A stretch of 64,000 nucleotides of DNA from JAHELQ01 sp964491915. GTDB taxonomy: Bacteria; Acidobacteriota; Aminicenantia; UBA2199. Where the stretch lies: the NCBI GenBank assembly GCA_964491915.1, contig CAZBHS010000007.1, positions 1 to 64,000 of the forward strand, given 5' to 3'. Both the position numbers and the translations under genes were made by a program. Below are positions 8,290 through 16,966 of the stretch, in pieces. Position 1 is the first letter of the stretch. Every line of letters begins with the position of its first letter. The notes beneath the pieces are model-generated. The model did not search any database. It had not been told where the DNA came from and saw nothing but the letters and a program-made list of their open reading frames with translations.

Positions 8290-8811
8290 ATGGCTAGTAA
8301 CGTAAGAAGTTTAAATCGAGTGATACTGGTAGGCCGAGTCGGCCGTGACCCGGAGATAACACATATTCCAAGCACTAATCGAGATTTGGCCAAGTTTAGC
8401 ATTGCCACCACCGAAGGCTATATGGATAAGAATAACCAATGGCAAGATATCACGGAATGGCATAACCTGGTGGCATGGGGCCCTTTAGCTCAAAAAGTGG
8501 AGCGTAGCGTGCACCGTGGCGCTCTTGTTCTCATTGAAGGCAAGTTAAGAACGAGGAAATGGCAGGACCAGGATGGAAACAACCGTAAAACCACTGATAT
8601 TGAAGTGGGGAACGTTGTGGTTCTGGAAAAAGCGGATCGCACTAGCGGAGGCGGGGGTTACCAGAGGTCGGGTTCCGACTCGTCCGAAGGTTCAAATTCC
8701 TATCGCGGTGGCGGAGATGGAGTTAAGAATCAAGGTGGATATAACAATGCCCCCCCTGTTCAGGACATCAATGAGTTTCCCTACGATGAAGGCGATGGAG
8801 ATCCATTCTAA
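8290..8811 (+). CDS. ssb: Single-stranded DNA-binding protein
   Basis: SSB coats single-stranded DNA in replication, repair and recombination. The protein has 173 residues. Its OB fold starts SLNRVILVGRVGRDPEI, with TEWHNLVAWGPLAQ and ALVLIEGKLRTRKW (residues 1-115). A Gly/Ser-rich flexible linker follows, ending in the acidic tip FPYDEGDGDPF that recruits partner proteins in this family. It starts 4 bp after ybgF and precedes the MglA-like GTPase by 12 bp; a housekeeping gene inserted in an envelope operon is not unusual. Confidence 0.95.
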   Translation: MASNVRSLNRVILVGRVGRDPEITHIPSTNRDLAKFSIATTEGYMDKNNQWQDITEWHNLVAWGPLAQKVERSVHRGALVLIEGKLRTRKWQDQDGNNRKTTDIEVGNVVVLEKADRTSGGGGYQRSGSDSSEGSNSYRGGGDGVKNQGGYNNAPPVQDINEFPYDEGDGDPF

Positions 8812-8823
8812 TAGAATCCCGAT

Positions 8824-9960
8824 ATGGCATTCGTAAATTATAACAACAAAGAAATTACGATAAAAATCGTATATTATGGCCCGGCGCTCAGTGGAAAAAC
8901 CACGTGCCTCCGCCATATCTATACCAGCAAGAAATTTAGAAACAAAGGGAAGTTGATCACCCTGGATACAGATGGGGATCGTACTCTCTTTTTCGATTTT
9001 TTGCCGGTCGAGATTGGCAAAATGGGCGATTACTCCATTAAAATACAACTTTATACAGTTCCCGGACAGGTGGCCTATGACACCACCCGGAAATTGGTTC
9101 TCCAGGGGGCGGACGGGGTTGTGTTCGTTGCCGATTCCCAGGTCTCGCTCAGAGAACAAAACATAGAAAGTTTTGAGAATCTAAAGGCCAACTTAAGAAA
9201 AAACAATATATTGTATTCGGAAGTCCCGATTATTCTTCAATATAATAAAAGGGATTTGCAGGAAATATTGCCGATTGCGGATTTGAATAAAATCCTTAAC
9301 GCCGAGCAAAGACCTTACTTTGAGACGGTGGCTACATCCGGCGTAAATATTCTCGATGGCCTTCACAATATCATGAAACTGGTGTTGATTTCCTTAAAAA
9401 GCAAATTGTCTATTTTTCAGAAAGACAAGACAGTGATGTTTTCCCGTGAGGAAATTACAACCCCAACCCAAACGGAGGGTCAAATGATGAATAATTTTGA
9501 TTCTACTGATCCCGAGATTAATGAAGATTCGGACAACGATGATATTTTTGAACTGGACAAACCCGTAGAAGACGAAGAGCCTTTGGAGCTTGAATCCACC
9601 CCTTCCCAGAATTCACAATTCGACACTGATAGTGGACAGGATGTAGAGATTTTTGATCTCGAGGACAGCGTTATTCTGAAAATGAATCAGGATATGGATA
9701 TGTCCGGCCCTTCTTTCGCCGACGAACTGAGTGAGAATAAACCGTCTCCCTCACAGCCGGTCCTTGAGCCGGAACCGTCGCTGGAACTGGCCGAAACTCC
9801 GCAATTCGGTGGAGAGGCGTTTGATGTATCGAAAGCTCATGAAATAACAATCGATCCGTTATCAGAAATAGCGAATATACCCATCAATCTTACTATTCCT
9901 CCAGGGAGCAGAGAGGTTCAAATAAACCTTAATTTGCGAATTAAAATTAAAAACTATTAA
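8824..9960 (+). CDS. mglA: MglA-like small GTPase with long acidic C-terminal tail
   Basis: This is a bacterial Ras-like GTPase. Residues 1-195 form the G domain: P-loop GPALSGKTTCL, switch region DTDGDRTLFFDFLP, the MglA-type G3 motif TVPGQVAYDTTRK, G4 NKRDL and G5 ATSG. MglA proteins control polarity and gliding or pilus motility. Typical MglA ends at about 195 residues; this protein runs to 378. The extra part is mostly acidic low-complexity sequence (runs such as EDSDNDDIFELDKP) that ends in a short predicted beta segment (INLNLRIKIKNY). The tail could bind a partner or serve as an effector region. No MglB or motility genes are in the window. Its setting behind tol-pal and ssb suggests an envelope-linked role, which is inference. 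Confidence 0.85.
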   Translation: MAFVNYNNKEITIKIVYYGPALSGKTTCLRHIYTSKKFRNKGKLITLDTDGDRTLFFDFLPVEIGKMGDYSIKIQLYTVPGQVAYDTTRKLVLQGADGVVFVADSQVSLREQNIESFENLKANLRKNNILYSEVPIILQYNKRDLQEILPIADLNKILNAEQRPYFETVATSGVNILDGLHNIMKLVLISLKSKLSIFQKDKTVMFSREEITTPTQTEGQMMNNFDSTDPEINEDSDNDDIFELDKPVEDEEPLELESTPSQNSQFDTDSGQDVEIFDLEDSVILKMNQDMDMSGPSFADELSENKPSPSQPVLEPEPSLELAETPQFGGEAFDVSKAHEITIDPLSEIANIPINLTIPPGSREVQINLNLRIKIKNY

Positions 9961-9967
9961 AAATAAT

Positions 9968-11374
9968 ATGAAAATTAAACCGGTCGTTTTTTTAGTGGTC
10001 GTTTTGTGCATATTCAATTCGGTATTTGGGGATGGGATTGACCGGTTAACCGGAAAAATTGCGGGCGCTATCGGAGAGAGTCTAAAAGAAGCCCGTCAAA
10101 AAAAAGCGAGTATCGTTCGTTTTGAGAATTTTTCCGATTTAACCGATCAATCGGCTGTAAAGTTTTACCAATTATTGGTTTCGAAACTGGAACAGCGAAC
10201 GGAACTTCAATTTGTAGATCTGATGATCAATTTCCAAAATGGGAATGCTGTGTTTAACGAATCCGCCGCCGGGGATGTTCAATTTCCGGTGTATCTTAAA
10301 CTCATCCGTAATGGTGACAAAATTGGAGCCGGCGCGGTTGTGTTTTCCAGGATTCAGGACCGTATCATCGGGTTGAAATATGCGGAAGAAGTCGTTTCCA
10401 AAGGTGAAATGGAGATCCTCAATACCCATTCCTATGGATTCCGGGAGCTTGGATTCACGAGGATGACGGAAATCGATGTGGATTCCCAATTGCTTGATTT
10501 TAAAAGCGTGAAAGATCTTCAAGGGGATGAACGGTATTACTTCCTGTACCCCCATAAAATTGATGTATTCGGCATCATTCAAAACAAATTGACAAAGCTA
10601 TTGTCTGTAGATCTCGATTGGGGCCGTCCTTATTACCCGGCGATTAAACCCGAAGGCAAACTCTTCGTGACATTTCACGACAACGCCGGCTATCTTGCCG
10701 CCGGTACCAATTTCTCACCCCGGTCGAAGATGTTTTTGTTCGAGGAATTGCAGTGGCAGGAATTGGCGGAGGCCGACTTCGTTCCTATACGTCTGGCCAT
10801 GATCAATCAAGAGGTATTCTTGTTAGGCGTTCGGTATGAATTAGGCAAGAACTATTTTCAGGACAAAATCGTTGTCGCTCCTTTCAAAGATGGTCGGTTA
10901 ATGTCGCAGCGGCAATACGAAAAACAAATTTTCCCTCATTATGCCATTGATTTTTCTATCTCCGGAAATCAATTGGGCGCGGTTCATATAGTGGACAGGG
11001 ACTTTAATTATCAATTCCTGGGATCTGATTTTGAACCCGCCGCCACCGATGTCACGCGCCGTGGGTCTGCGCTTGCCGCCTTGAAGGATGAATGGGTCGC
11101 GATCAGTGATTTTTCAGAGTCCAAAGACCTGGATAAATTATTCTTCTATAAAATCGATAAAACATCGCGGCAATTTGTCTATGAGAAGAGTGTTGACGGT
11201 TCGATTATATTTATTTCCAGCGGGACCTGGAAATCAGCCGATGGCTTCTGGATTTACCTGGAGAAGCCGCTACCTTACCGCCCGGATTACAAGCTGCAGT
11301 TCTGGAAAAAGAATGAACTGGAACCGCAGGTTCCGGCAACCAAACAGGAGGGGGCGACCAATGAAACACATTGA
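9968..11374 (+). CDS. Exported protein of unknown function
   Basis: The 468-residue product has a signal peptide (MKIKPVVFLVVVLCIFNSVFG) and no further membrane segment or lipobox, so it is probably periplasmic. The first 130 mature residues (KKASIVRFENFSDLTDQSA, KFYQLLVSKLEQRTELQFVD) resemble the layout of proteins that assemble a named set of lipoprotein subunits in a beta-rich N-domain. The rest is beta-rich with scattered aromatic residues and may be a propeller. I recognise no family. It follows the GTPase by 7 bp and overlaps the next gene by 14 bp, so it belongs to the same transcription unit. Confidence 0.8.
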   Translation: MKIKPVVFLVVVLCIFNSVFGDGIDRLTGKIAGAIGESLKEARQKKASIVRFENFSDLTDQSAVKFYQLLVSKLEQRTELQFVDLMINFQNGNAVFNESAAGDVQFPVYLKLIRNGDKIGAGAVVFSRIQDRIIGLKYAEEVVSKGEMEILNTHSYGFRELGFTRMTEIDVDSQLLDFKSVKDLQGDERYYFLYPHKIDVFGIIQNKLTKLLSVDLDWGRPYYPAIKPEGKLFVTFHDNAGYLAAGTNFSPRSKMFLFEELQWQELAEADFVPIRLAMINQEVFLLGVRYELGKNYFQDKIVVAPFKDGRLMSQRQYEKQIFPHYAIDFSISGNQLGAVHIVDRDFNYQFLGSDFEPAATDVTRRGSALAALKDEWVAISDFSESKDLDKLFFYKIDKTSRQFVYEKSVDGSIIFISSGTWKSADGFWIYLEKPLPYRPDYKLQFWKKNELEPQVPATKQEGATNETH

Positions 11375-12719
11375 AAAGATTGCTCTGATACTCATTGCGT
11401 TAAGCCTGGTATTCGCCATTAAAGTGAATTATGGCGGCCAAGCGTCTATCCGTTTGAACGAGCCGGTGTCGTTCGCTTCCAATCCCTCCAATTATTCAAA
11501 CCTGATTTTTTATTCGTTGATATATGAGAATTTGTTTTACATGAATCCAAATGGAGATATCTGGACGAATTTGTTCAAGAGTTATCGTTATGATAAGACC
11601 GCCAGAGCGCTAAAGCTGGAATTAAAAGAAAATCTTAGCTTTTCGAATGGAACGGCTGTGGAGATTGAGAGCGTCAAGAATTCAATTCAGCGGTTTTTAG
11701 GGCAGAATTATCTGTCCTCCAAAAACCTGGCCAAAATTATCAAGAATATTCGCGTCGAGAACGCGACGTTGTATCTGGAATTGAGTTACGACCGGCCTAA
11801 TATCGTTTCCTTCCTTGCCGCTCCAGAACTTGTGTTATTAGGTGAAGAAGTCATGTTTAGCGGGCTATTCTATCCTGTTGAATGGGTCAAGGGCGAACAT
11901 ATCCTACTCGCTCCCAATCTGTATTACCCCGGAGGGAGAACGTATCTCGATTCTATTAAGGTTGTTTTTTTCAGCCAGCCGTACCCGGATATCTTTTTGG
12001 GCAATCCCGGCAGTTTTAATGGCGACCAGTTTCAGGAGCTGAACGCGGGGATTTATCAAAACATTTATCTAAGTTTCCCCGGGGACCGGGTTGGGCAGAA
12101 CACCCGTATGGCGCTATTTTCCCTTTTGAAGCAATACTTTTCCGGCGACGGGCATGTATCTCTGAATTCTCTCACCTCTGACGATGAATCCCCGGTTTCC
12201 ATTGATATTAAGCCGATCCCTTCCCGGAGAATGCGTTCGATTTTAAAATATTCCAAAATAAATCTCTATATTCTTTCTTCTCTAAAAGACATCGAAGCCA
12301 GCTTCGGCGCATATTTGCAAAAGAAGGGCGTCCCGATCGAAACGGTGTATATCGGCCAGGATCAATTGACAAATTTCATAGAAAACGATTCTATCAAATA
12401 TCTCTTGCTTGAGAAGGTTTTCAGCCGTCGCACTCCTATCGAAAATAAAATTAGCAAGGTGATCCGGGAAATGACCTTCTCCCGGTTTAACGAAAAATAT
12501 CTAAAGCTCATGGAAGAGTTGAATGAAATAAAAAATCTGAACAATGAAGAGCTTTTGATGGATCAGATTGCCAAAATAATCGACAAAATCATAAACGACG
12601 GTTTTTTATTGCCCATATCCCAAAAAAAAATATCTCTATTTATTAAGCGCAGGATTCAGGGAATGGCAATGGATTATTTTGGCAGGCCATTGTTCCAGGG
12701 AGTAAGGGTGCAAAAATGA
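11361..12719 (+). CDS. Family 5 solute-binding-like protein
   Basis: The 452-residue product resembles the substrate-binding protein of peptide/nickel ABC importers (SBP_bac_5). The region FYSLIYENLFYMNPNGDIW followed by LELKENLSFSNGTAVE and ESVKNSIQRFL fits the family pattern, in which a start-of-domain tract is followed by FSDGTP-like and DV..S motifs. The N-terminus is a hydrophobic signal or anchor (IALILIALSLVFAI). ATG 11361 is chosen for its AGGAGGGGGC ribosome site. The C-terminal half is divergent, and no permease or ATPase gene is nearby. It may have lost transport function and act as a sensor or scaffold. It overlaps both neighbours (14 bp and 4 bp), which indicates tight coupling. 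Confidence 0.7.
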   Translation: MKHIEKIALILIALSLVFAIKVNYGGQASIRLNEPVSFASNPSNYSNLIFYSLIYENLFYMNPNGDIWTNLFKSYRYDKTARALKLELKENLSFSNGTAVEIESVKNSIQRFLGQNYLSSKNLAKIIKNIRVENATLYLELSYDRPNIVSFLAAPELVLLGEEVMFSGLFYPVEWVKGEHILLAPNLYYPGGRTYLDSIKVVFFSQPYPDIFLGNPGSFNGDQFQELNAGIYQNIYLSFPGDRVGQNTRMALFSLLKQYFSGDGHVSLNSLTSDDESPVSIDIKPIPSRRMRSILKYSKINLYILSSLKDIEASFGAYLQKKGVPIETVYIGQDQLTNFIENDSIKYLLLEKVFSRRTPIENKISKVIREMTFSRFNEKYLKLMEELNEIKNLNNEELLMDQIAKIIDKIINDGFLLPISQKKISLFIKRRIQGMAMDYFGRPLFQGVRVQK

Positions 12720-13174
12720 AGATTAGAGTATTTAAACCTATAGTATTTTTGGTTTTTTTGAGCATATGTTCTCTTTCCGTGCATTCCTTTGAACTTGGGT
12801 TGATCGGAGGTACTCAGAGTAATCCCTCAAACACTGTTTATGGGCTTTCTATGGGGAGTGGATTTCTTATTCCTATGGTGAAATTGGAAATTGAGGGAGT
12901 GAAGCTGGGAAATTCAGGATACAAAATGTTATCCGGCGGTATCAAGTTCCGTCCTAGACTCGGGATTTTTTCGCCTTACGCTATTGTTGGCGCAGGATCG
13001 GAATTTGAATCCTTTTCTTTTCAATTTAGCCAATATAATAATTTCACTTTTTTTGGAGTTGGGGCCCATGTTCATCTCATGTATTTGGTTTCACTAAGAG
13101 GAGATATCCGCTTTTACAATTACCCCGATTATAACCGCACCCGCTTTACCGCCGGTATCTTTGTCCATCTCTAA
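12716..13174 (+). CDS. Small predicted outer membrane beta-barrel protein
   Basis: The 152-residue product has a signal peptide (KPIVFLVFLSICSLSVHS). The mature part is rich in glycine and aromatic residues in alternating patterns (LGLIGGTQSNPS, FSPYAIVGAGSEFESF, FGVGAHVHLMYLVSLRGDIR, FTAGIFVHL). It ends in a hydrophobic strand with terminal His-Leu, as in small eight-strand OmpX/OmpW-like barrels. The assignment rests on pattern only. It starts 4 bp inside the preceding gene and is the last gene before a strong bidirectional terminator. Confidence 0.7.
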   Translation: MKIRVFKPIVFLVFLSICSLSVHSFELGLIGGTQSNPSNTVYGLSMGSGFLIPMVKLEIEGVKLGNSGYKMLSGGIKFRPRLGIFSPYAIVGAGSEFESFSFQFSQYNNFTFFGVGAHVHLMYLVSLRGDIRFYNYPDYNRTRFTAGIFVHL

Positions 13175-13187
13175 AATAAAAAAATTC

Positions 13188-13245
13188 AAGCCCTAAACGC
13201 TTGTTAAGTACTCGGGAAGCATTTAGGGCTTAGATTGTTTTTTTC
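13188..13245. terminator. Bidirectional rho-independent terminator
   Basis: Perfect 10-bp arms AAGCCCTAAA (13188-13197) and TTTAGGGCTT (13222-13231) are flanked by an A-rich tract on the left and a T run on the right (about 13237-13244). It separates the convergent barrel gene and surA and can end transcription from both sides. Confidence 0.85.
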
Positions 13246-14214
13246 TTAAAACAGATCTTCTCTGTATATTTTAATGAAACTATCTTTTTTCAAACGCTCG
13301 ACGAGCTTTTTAAATTCCACCTGATATTTTCCGTTCTGGATGACAGCGCTGATTTTTTCGCTCACCTTTTTGTATTCAACCAATGTGGCTTCGCTTTTTT
13401 CAATCAATTGCAGTAAATACCAACCAGTGTCTGTCTTGATCCAGTCGGAATGCTTGCCTTTTTCCAGAGCAAAACCGGCGTCTTCAATTTTTTTGTCCAA
13501 TTCCCCTTGTTTATATTGTCCCAGGAAAGCTTTGTTGTCTTCAGATCCAATTTCCGAGTATTTAGTCGCCAATTCAATGAAATTGTCATCGTTGAGCTCG
13601 GAAGAAATTTCACTGGCTTTCTGTTCCATTTCTTCTGTGTTTTTATAATTGCTCTGGCTGAGGAAAATGCAGTTCAGCGAGATCTCCGGTGGTTTGGTGA
13701 ATTCATCAATGTGTTGCTTGTAGTATTCCATGATTTCAGAATTATCCACAGAAATTTTGGTTCCGATTTCTTCGCCCACGAATCGTTGCTGCATGCGGTT
13801 GGTTTTGAGTTCCTCTTTGTATTCATCTAGAGAGATTCCCTCTGTTTGAAGGGCGCGAATCAATTCTTCATCGGAATTGATGCTGTTTTGTTTTTTAATA
13901 TCTCTTAACATGACCTCGACATCGTTTGCCAGGTCATAGTTTTTTTGTTTCGCTTTGGAGATGATGACTTTCCGGTCGATCAAATTTTTCAGGAGGTTTT
14001 TTTTCATTTCTTTGATAGCGGTTTCAAGCTCTTCCCCGCTCATTTTTGATTTATATTCCTGAATCCACTGGGTCTGGGCGTTCATGATCTCAGAATATGT
14101 GATGATTTCGTCGTTTACAACCGCGACGACTTCCTCGACAACTTCCGCGACACTAATGCTGGAAAACAGTGTTATAAAGATAATTAGAACTAATAGTCTG
14201 GTCTTCTGTATCAT
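13246..14214 (-). CDS. surA: SurA-like periplasmic chaperone/peptidyl-prolyl isomerase
   Basis: This is a periplasmic parvulin chaperone for outer membrane proteins. ATG 14214 is chosen because AGGAG lies 9 nt upstream; a start 21 bp further out lacks a site. The 322-residue protein has a signal peptide (LLVLIIFITLFSSISVA), a SurA N-domain (VVAVVNDEIITYSEIMN, LLKNLIDRKVIISKAKQ) and one rotamase domain (ISLNCIFLSQSN, IGSEDNKAFLGQYKQGEL, IKTDTGWYLLQL). It is shorter than E. coli SurA, which has two rotamase domains. Its signal-peptide region overlaps the end of the upstream parvulin gene by 62 bp in another frame, so the two are probably translated together. Confidence 0.88.
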   Translation of the reverse strand: MIQKTRLLVLIIFITLFSSISVAEVVEEVVAVVNDEIITYSEIMNAQTQWIQEYKSKMSGEELETAIKEMKKNLLKNLIDRKVIISKAKQKNYDLANDVEVMLRDIKKQNSINSDEELIRALQTEGISLDEYKEELKTNRMQQRFVGEEIGTKISVDNSEIMEYYKQHIDEFTKPPEISLNCIFLSQSNYKNTEEMEQKASEISSELNDDNFIELATKYSEIGSEDNKAFLGQYKQGELDKKIEDAGFALEKGKHSDWIKTDTGWYLLQLIEKSEATLVEYKKVSEKISAVIQNGKYQVEFKKLVERLKKDSFIKIYREDLF

Positions 14215-15172
14215 TGTTAATTTCTCCTTTCTCACCGCTGTATTTAAAGGTTAAATTCTGGTTGAGAATATTGATTTGTACCTCTTTTTTTATGGCGTCG
14301 AGAAGATCCCGGTAGGCGCGTCTCAACTTTTCTGATAAGATCCTCTCTTTAATTTCTTCTTTTGTCGCTTCAAAATAGAGCTGCCTTCCTTTCTTTTTCC
14401 TTTTCACTTTAAAAATATGAAACCCATAGGGAGACTCGACAATGGGGCTAATTTCATTCAGATTCAACGAGAACACGACATCTTCCATTTCTTGGGGTAA
14501 AGTACCTTTTTCAAAGTTTCCCATCAAACCGTTATCTTTGGCTTCCGGTGATATTGATTCCTTGTTGGCGATTTCTTCGAATTTCGACGGGGCGTTGATG
14601 AGTGAGCCGCGAATTTCAATGGCCTTTTCTCGGTCTTTCACCAGAATTTGATAGAGTTCAACCTCTTCGCTACGCTTGAATTCATCCGGGTGAGCCATGT
14701 AATAGTGCTCAATTTCACTATCTTTAATGGAAATATCGTTGTACGCGTTAAAATATAGATATTTTTGCGCCTTTATCAAATCGTCCAGTAATACTGTATT
14801 TACAGATCCATTTTTTATATTCAGCTTTTGCAAAAACTCATTTCGTTCGTTTTCTTCTATTGTCAGACTTTCTTGGGACGCTTTGTATACAAGTAAACGG
14901 TTTTCCACATATAAGTCGAAAATCCGGGATAGCAAGGTGTCGGATGCTGAATCCTTAGATATATCAGGATACCTGAATTCGAAGAACTTTTTGAAATCGT
15001 CGTTGGTGAATGACTGGCCGTTGATCTGCAAAATAATGTCCCGGTTTGTTGCAGGATGCGGAGTATCGACGGTTTTTTGACTTGAAGGCGTCTGGTTTTC
15101 GTCAGAATTCCTGGAACATGCCGCTCCAAGAAGCGCTACGGTGATGATGGTTAATATAATTGTCCTTTTCAT
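14153..15172 (-). CDS. Parvulin-type peptidyl-prolyl isomerase lipoprotein
   Basis: This membrane-anchored foldase has 339 residues and a lipoprotein signal (TIITVALLGAAC, lipobox LGAAC). A Ser/Thr linker and a SurA-like N-domain (ILQINGQSFTNDDFKKFFEF, ENRLLVYKASQE) follow. The rotamase domain (VELYQILVKDREKA, SISPEAKDNGLMGNFEKGTL, IVESPYGFHIFKVK) lies at about residues 170-265. It resembles PrsA or PpiD-type foldases with a lipid anchor. The promoter at 15181-15209 would give an mRNA with almost no leader, and no ribosome site is visible. The tail overlaps surA by 62 bp, an unusually long overlap. Confidence 0.86.
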   Translation of the reverse strand: MKRTIILTIITVALLGAACSRNSDENQTPSSQKTVDTPHPATNRDIILQINGQSFTNDDFKKFFEFRYPDISKDSASDTLLSRIFDLYVENRLLVYKASQESLTIEENERNEFLQKLNIKNGSVNTVLLDDLIKAQKYLYFNAYNDISIKDSEIEHYYMAHPDEFKRSEEVELYQILVKDREKAIEIRGSLINAPSKFEEIANKESISPEAKDNGLMGNFEKGTLPQEMEDVVFSLNLNEISPIVESPYGFHIFKVKRKKKGRQLYFEATKEEIKERILSEKLRRAYRDLLDAIKKEVQINILNQNLTFKYSGEKGEINNDTEDQTISSNYLYNTVFQH

Positions 15173-15180
15173 TTTTTTTG

Positions 15181-15209
15181 ATTATAACCTATTTTATTCC
15201 TACGTTCAA
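15181..15209 (-). promoter_or_regulatory. Promoter of the parvulin-surA pair
   Basis: On the minus strand, TTGAAC (15209-15204), 17 bp and TATAAT (15186-15181) form a near-consensus promoter. The -35 box overlaps the rluD stop codon. The -10 box ends 8 nt before the ATG at 15172, so the expected transcript start is at or next to the start codon. Confidence 0.6.
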
Positions 15210-16153
15210 TATTGTTTGGCCGCCTTCAGAACCGCTTGCATATGTTGTCGAAAAACCAATGGAAGCGGGGAACGTGCAATTAATGTCTGTTCAGTCCAGG
15301 GATGCTCGAATTCTATGCTATAGGCATGAAGGGCTAAACGCTTGAATTTCGCTCCTTTTCCGTAAACAAGGTCTCCAAGAATAGGGTTGCCGAAATGGGC
15401 CAGGTGGACTCTCAGTTGGTGAGTTCTTCCTGTATGGGGATTCAACCGTACGAACGAGAATTCATCGAATGCGCGAATAAGGGAAAAATCAGTGCTTGCC
15501 TCTCTGGCGTTTTCGTAATATTCGTAGGGTACGGTCATGAATTTTTTTCGGTGTTTTGGGTTGCGGGCGATTGGTATGTCAATCGTTCCGTTCATATATC
15601 GCAATTTTCCCCGTACAAATGCCAGATAGGTTTTCCTGACTTCCCGTCGTTTGAATTTTTTTTGCATCCGCTTCATCGTGATCTCATCTTTTGCAAGGAT
15701 CAACACACCCGAGGTCTCTTTGTCCAGACGGTGAACAATGCCGGGACGGTCGGTATCCGGGATGTTATCGATTTGTGGGTACAATGAGCGGAAGATATCC
15801 AGGATTGTTGTTTTCTGCTCTCCGGCGCCGGGATGCACCGATATCCCTGTGGGTTTGTTGATGATGACGAGGCGCTCGTCCTCATAGAGTTTATGCAATT
15901 CCGGTAGATCAGCGGAAGAGGGCGCTGGTTTTAAGGTGGTCTCCTCTAAAACCGTGACCTCGATGATATCCCCGGCGGCGATCCGAATATTTTTCCGTTT
16001 TACCACAGTTTGATTCATCGAGACAAGTCCTGTGCGGATTAATTTCTCCACCTGCGATCTGGAATAGGATTCCAGGTGCTCAGCTAAAAAAAGATCGATC
16101 CTTTGATAATCTTTTTTCGCTTTGAGCTTGAATTCATGAGTTTTGTTGTTCAC
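15206..16153 (-). CDS. rluD: RluD-family 23S rRNA pseudouridine synthase
   Basis: This enzyme converts uridine to pseudouridine in rRNA. An N-terminal S4 RNA-binding domain (QRIDLFLAEHLESYSRSQVEKLI) is followed by the RluA-family catalytic domain (VINKPTGISVHPGAG, VHRLDKETSGVLILAKDE, in which HRLDxxTSG contains the catalytic Asp, and RLNPHTGRTHQLRVHLA). GTG 16153 is the likely start: an AGAGAAAAG-type site is close by, and the longer frame would need a TTG at 16192 well inside lgt. The product is 315 residues, normal for RluD. It overlaps the 3' end of lgt by 20 bp. Confidence 0.88.
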   Translation of the reverse strand: MNNKTHEFKLKAKKDYQRIDLFLAEHLESYSRSQVEKLIRTGLVSMNQTVVKRKNIRIAAGDIIEVTVLEETTLKPAPSSADLPELHKLYEDERLVIINKPTGISVHPGAGEQKTTILDIFRSLYPQIDNIPDTDRPGIVHRLDKETSGVLILAKDEITMKRMQKKFKRREVRKTYLAFVRGKLRYMNGTIDIPIARNPKHRKKFMTVPYEYYENAREASTDFSLIRAFDEFSFVRLNPHTGRTHQLRVHLAHFGNPILGDLVYGKGAKFKRLALHAYSIEFEHPWTEQTLIARSPLPLVFRQHMQAVLKAAKQY

Positions 16154-16949
16154 CTTTTCTCTTAAATGTTTTGTATAGGATAATCGACACAAAAATTCCG
16201 ATGATGCTAATCAGTTGAGGCGCGGATAGGCTGCTGAACGGATGGTCCATGCCGCCGAAAATATAACCGCGGTCGTGGTCGCCTCTGAAAAACTCAACAA
16301 AGAAGCGGATAATCGAATAGTTGAGCACATAGATGATGAAAATCTGGCCGTCAAACCGTTTCTTTTTGAATTTGTAGAGGGTGATGAGGATGATAAAGTT
16401 CAACAAATTCAGTATCGCTTCCACCAATTGGGTGGGGTAGAGGCTGATATTTAGCGGAACCCCTGTATGTTGATGGGCGTAGGCGCTGCTGTATGTCACT
16501 CCCAGGAAAAAATCCGGAGCGGGCCTTCCATGGCAGCATCCGGCTGCAAAACAGCCCAATCTTCCGAAAAAATGCGCCAGCGCGATCGCTGGACCGGCGA
16601 TATCGCCCAAAATTCTGTAGTTCAGTTTGTGCTTGCGGATGTACCATACAGCAAATAACGCTCCAAAGATAAGCCCGCCGTAAAAGGTGCCGCCGGAAGT
16701 CAATAAATATTTTATTTCACCCGGGTATTTCACGTAATGTCTGATTTCAGTGACAAACAAAAATATTTTGGCGCCTAACAATCCGATCAGGATAGTGATA
16801 AATACAAAATCCGCGATCACTTTGGTATCCAGACCGCGTTTCTTCGATAGGTGCAAGGTTAAAAGTATCGCCATCAAAACGCCGGTGGCGAACAGAAATC
16901 CATAGGTGTGTATTGTAATGGGTCCAAGCTTTACGAGAACCGGTAACAT
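16134..16949 (-). CDS. lgt: Prolipoprotein diacylglyceryl transferase
   Basis: Lgt transfers diacylglycerol to the lipobox cysteine of prolipoproteins at the inner membrane. The 271-residue protein has about seven membrane segments and the Lgt signature HFFGRLGCFAAGCCHGRP (residues about 125-143), plus the early THTYGFLFATG-type motif (here IHTYGFLFATGVLMA). A clear AGGAGG site precedes ATG 16949. It lies 17 bp after lspA, so the first two enzymes of lipoprotein maturation are adjacent. Clients in this window include Pal, the parvulin and the FN3 lipoprotein. Confidence 0.94.
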   Translation of the reverse strand: MLPVLVKLGPITIHTYGFLFATGVLMAILLTLHLSKKRGLDTKVIADFVFITILIGLLGAKIFLFVTEIRHYVKYPGEIKYLLTSGGTFYGGLIFGALFAVWYIRKHKLNYRILGDIAGPAIALAHFFGRLGCFAAGCCHGRPAPDFFLGVTYSSAYAHQHTGVPLNISLYPTQLVEAILNLLNFIILITLYKFKKKRFDGQIFIIYVLNYSIIRFFVEFFRGDHDRGYIFGGMDHPFSSLSAPQLISIIGIFVSIILYKTFKRKGEQQNS

Positions 16950-16966
16950 CTCTTCCTCCTATTGAA

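Noticed and set aside
16154..16192. Extension of rluD to a TTG start at 16192
   Set aside because: It adds a non-conserved piece deep inside lgt; GTG 16153 has a better ribosome site.
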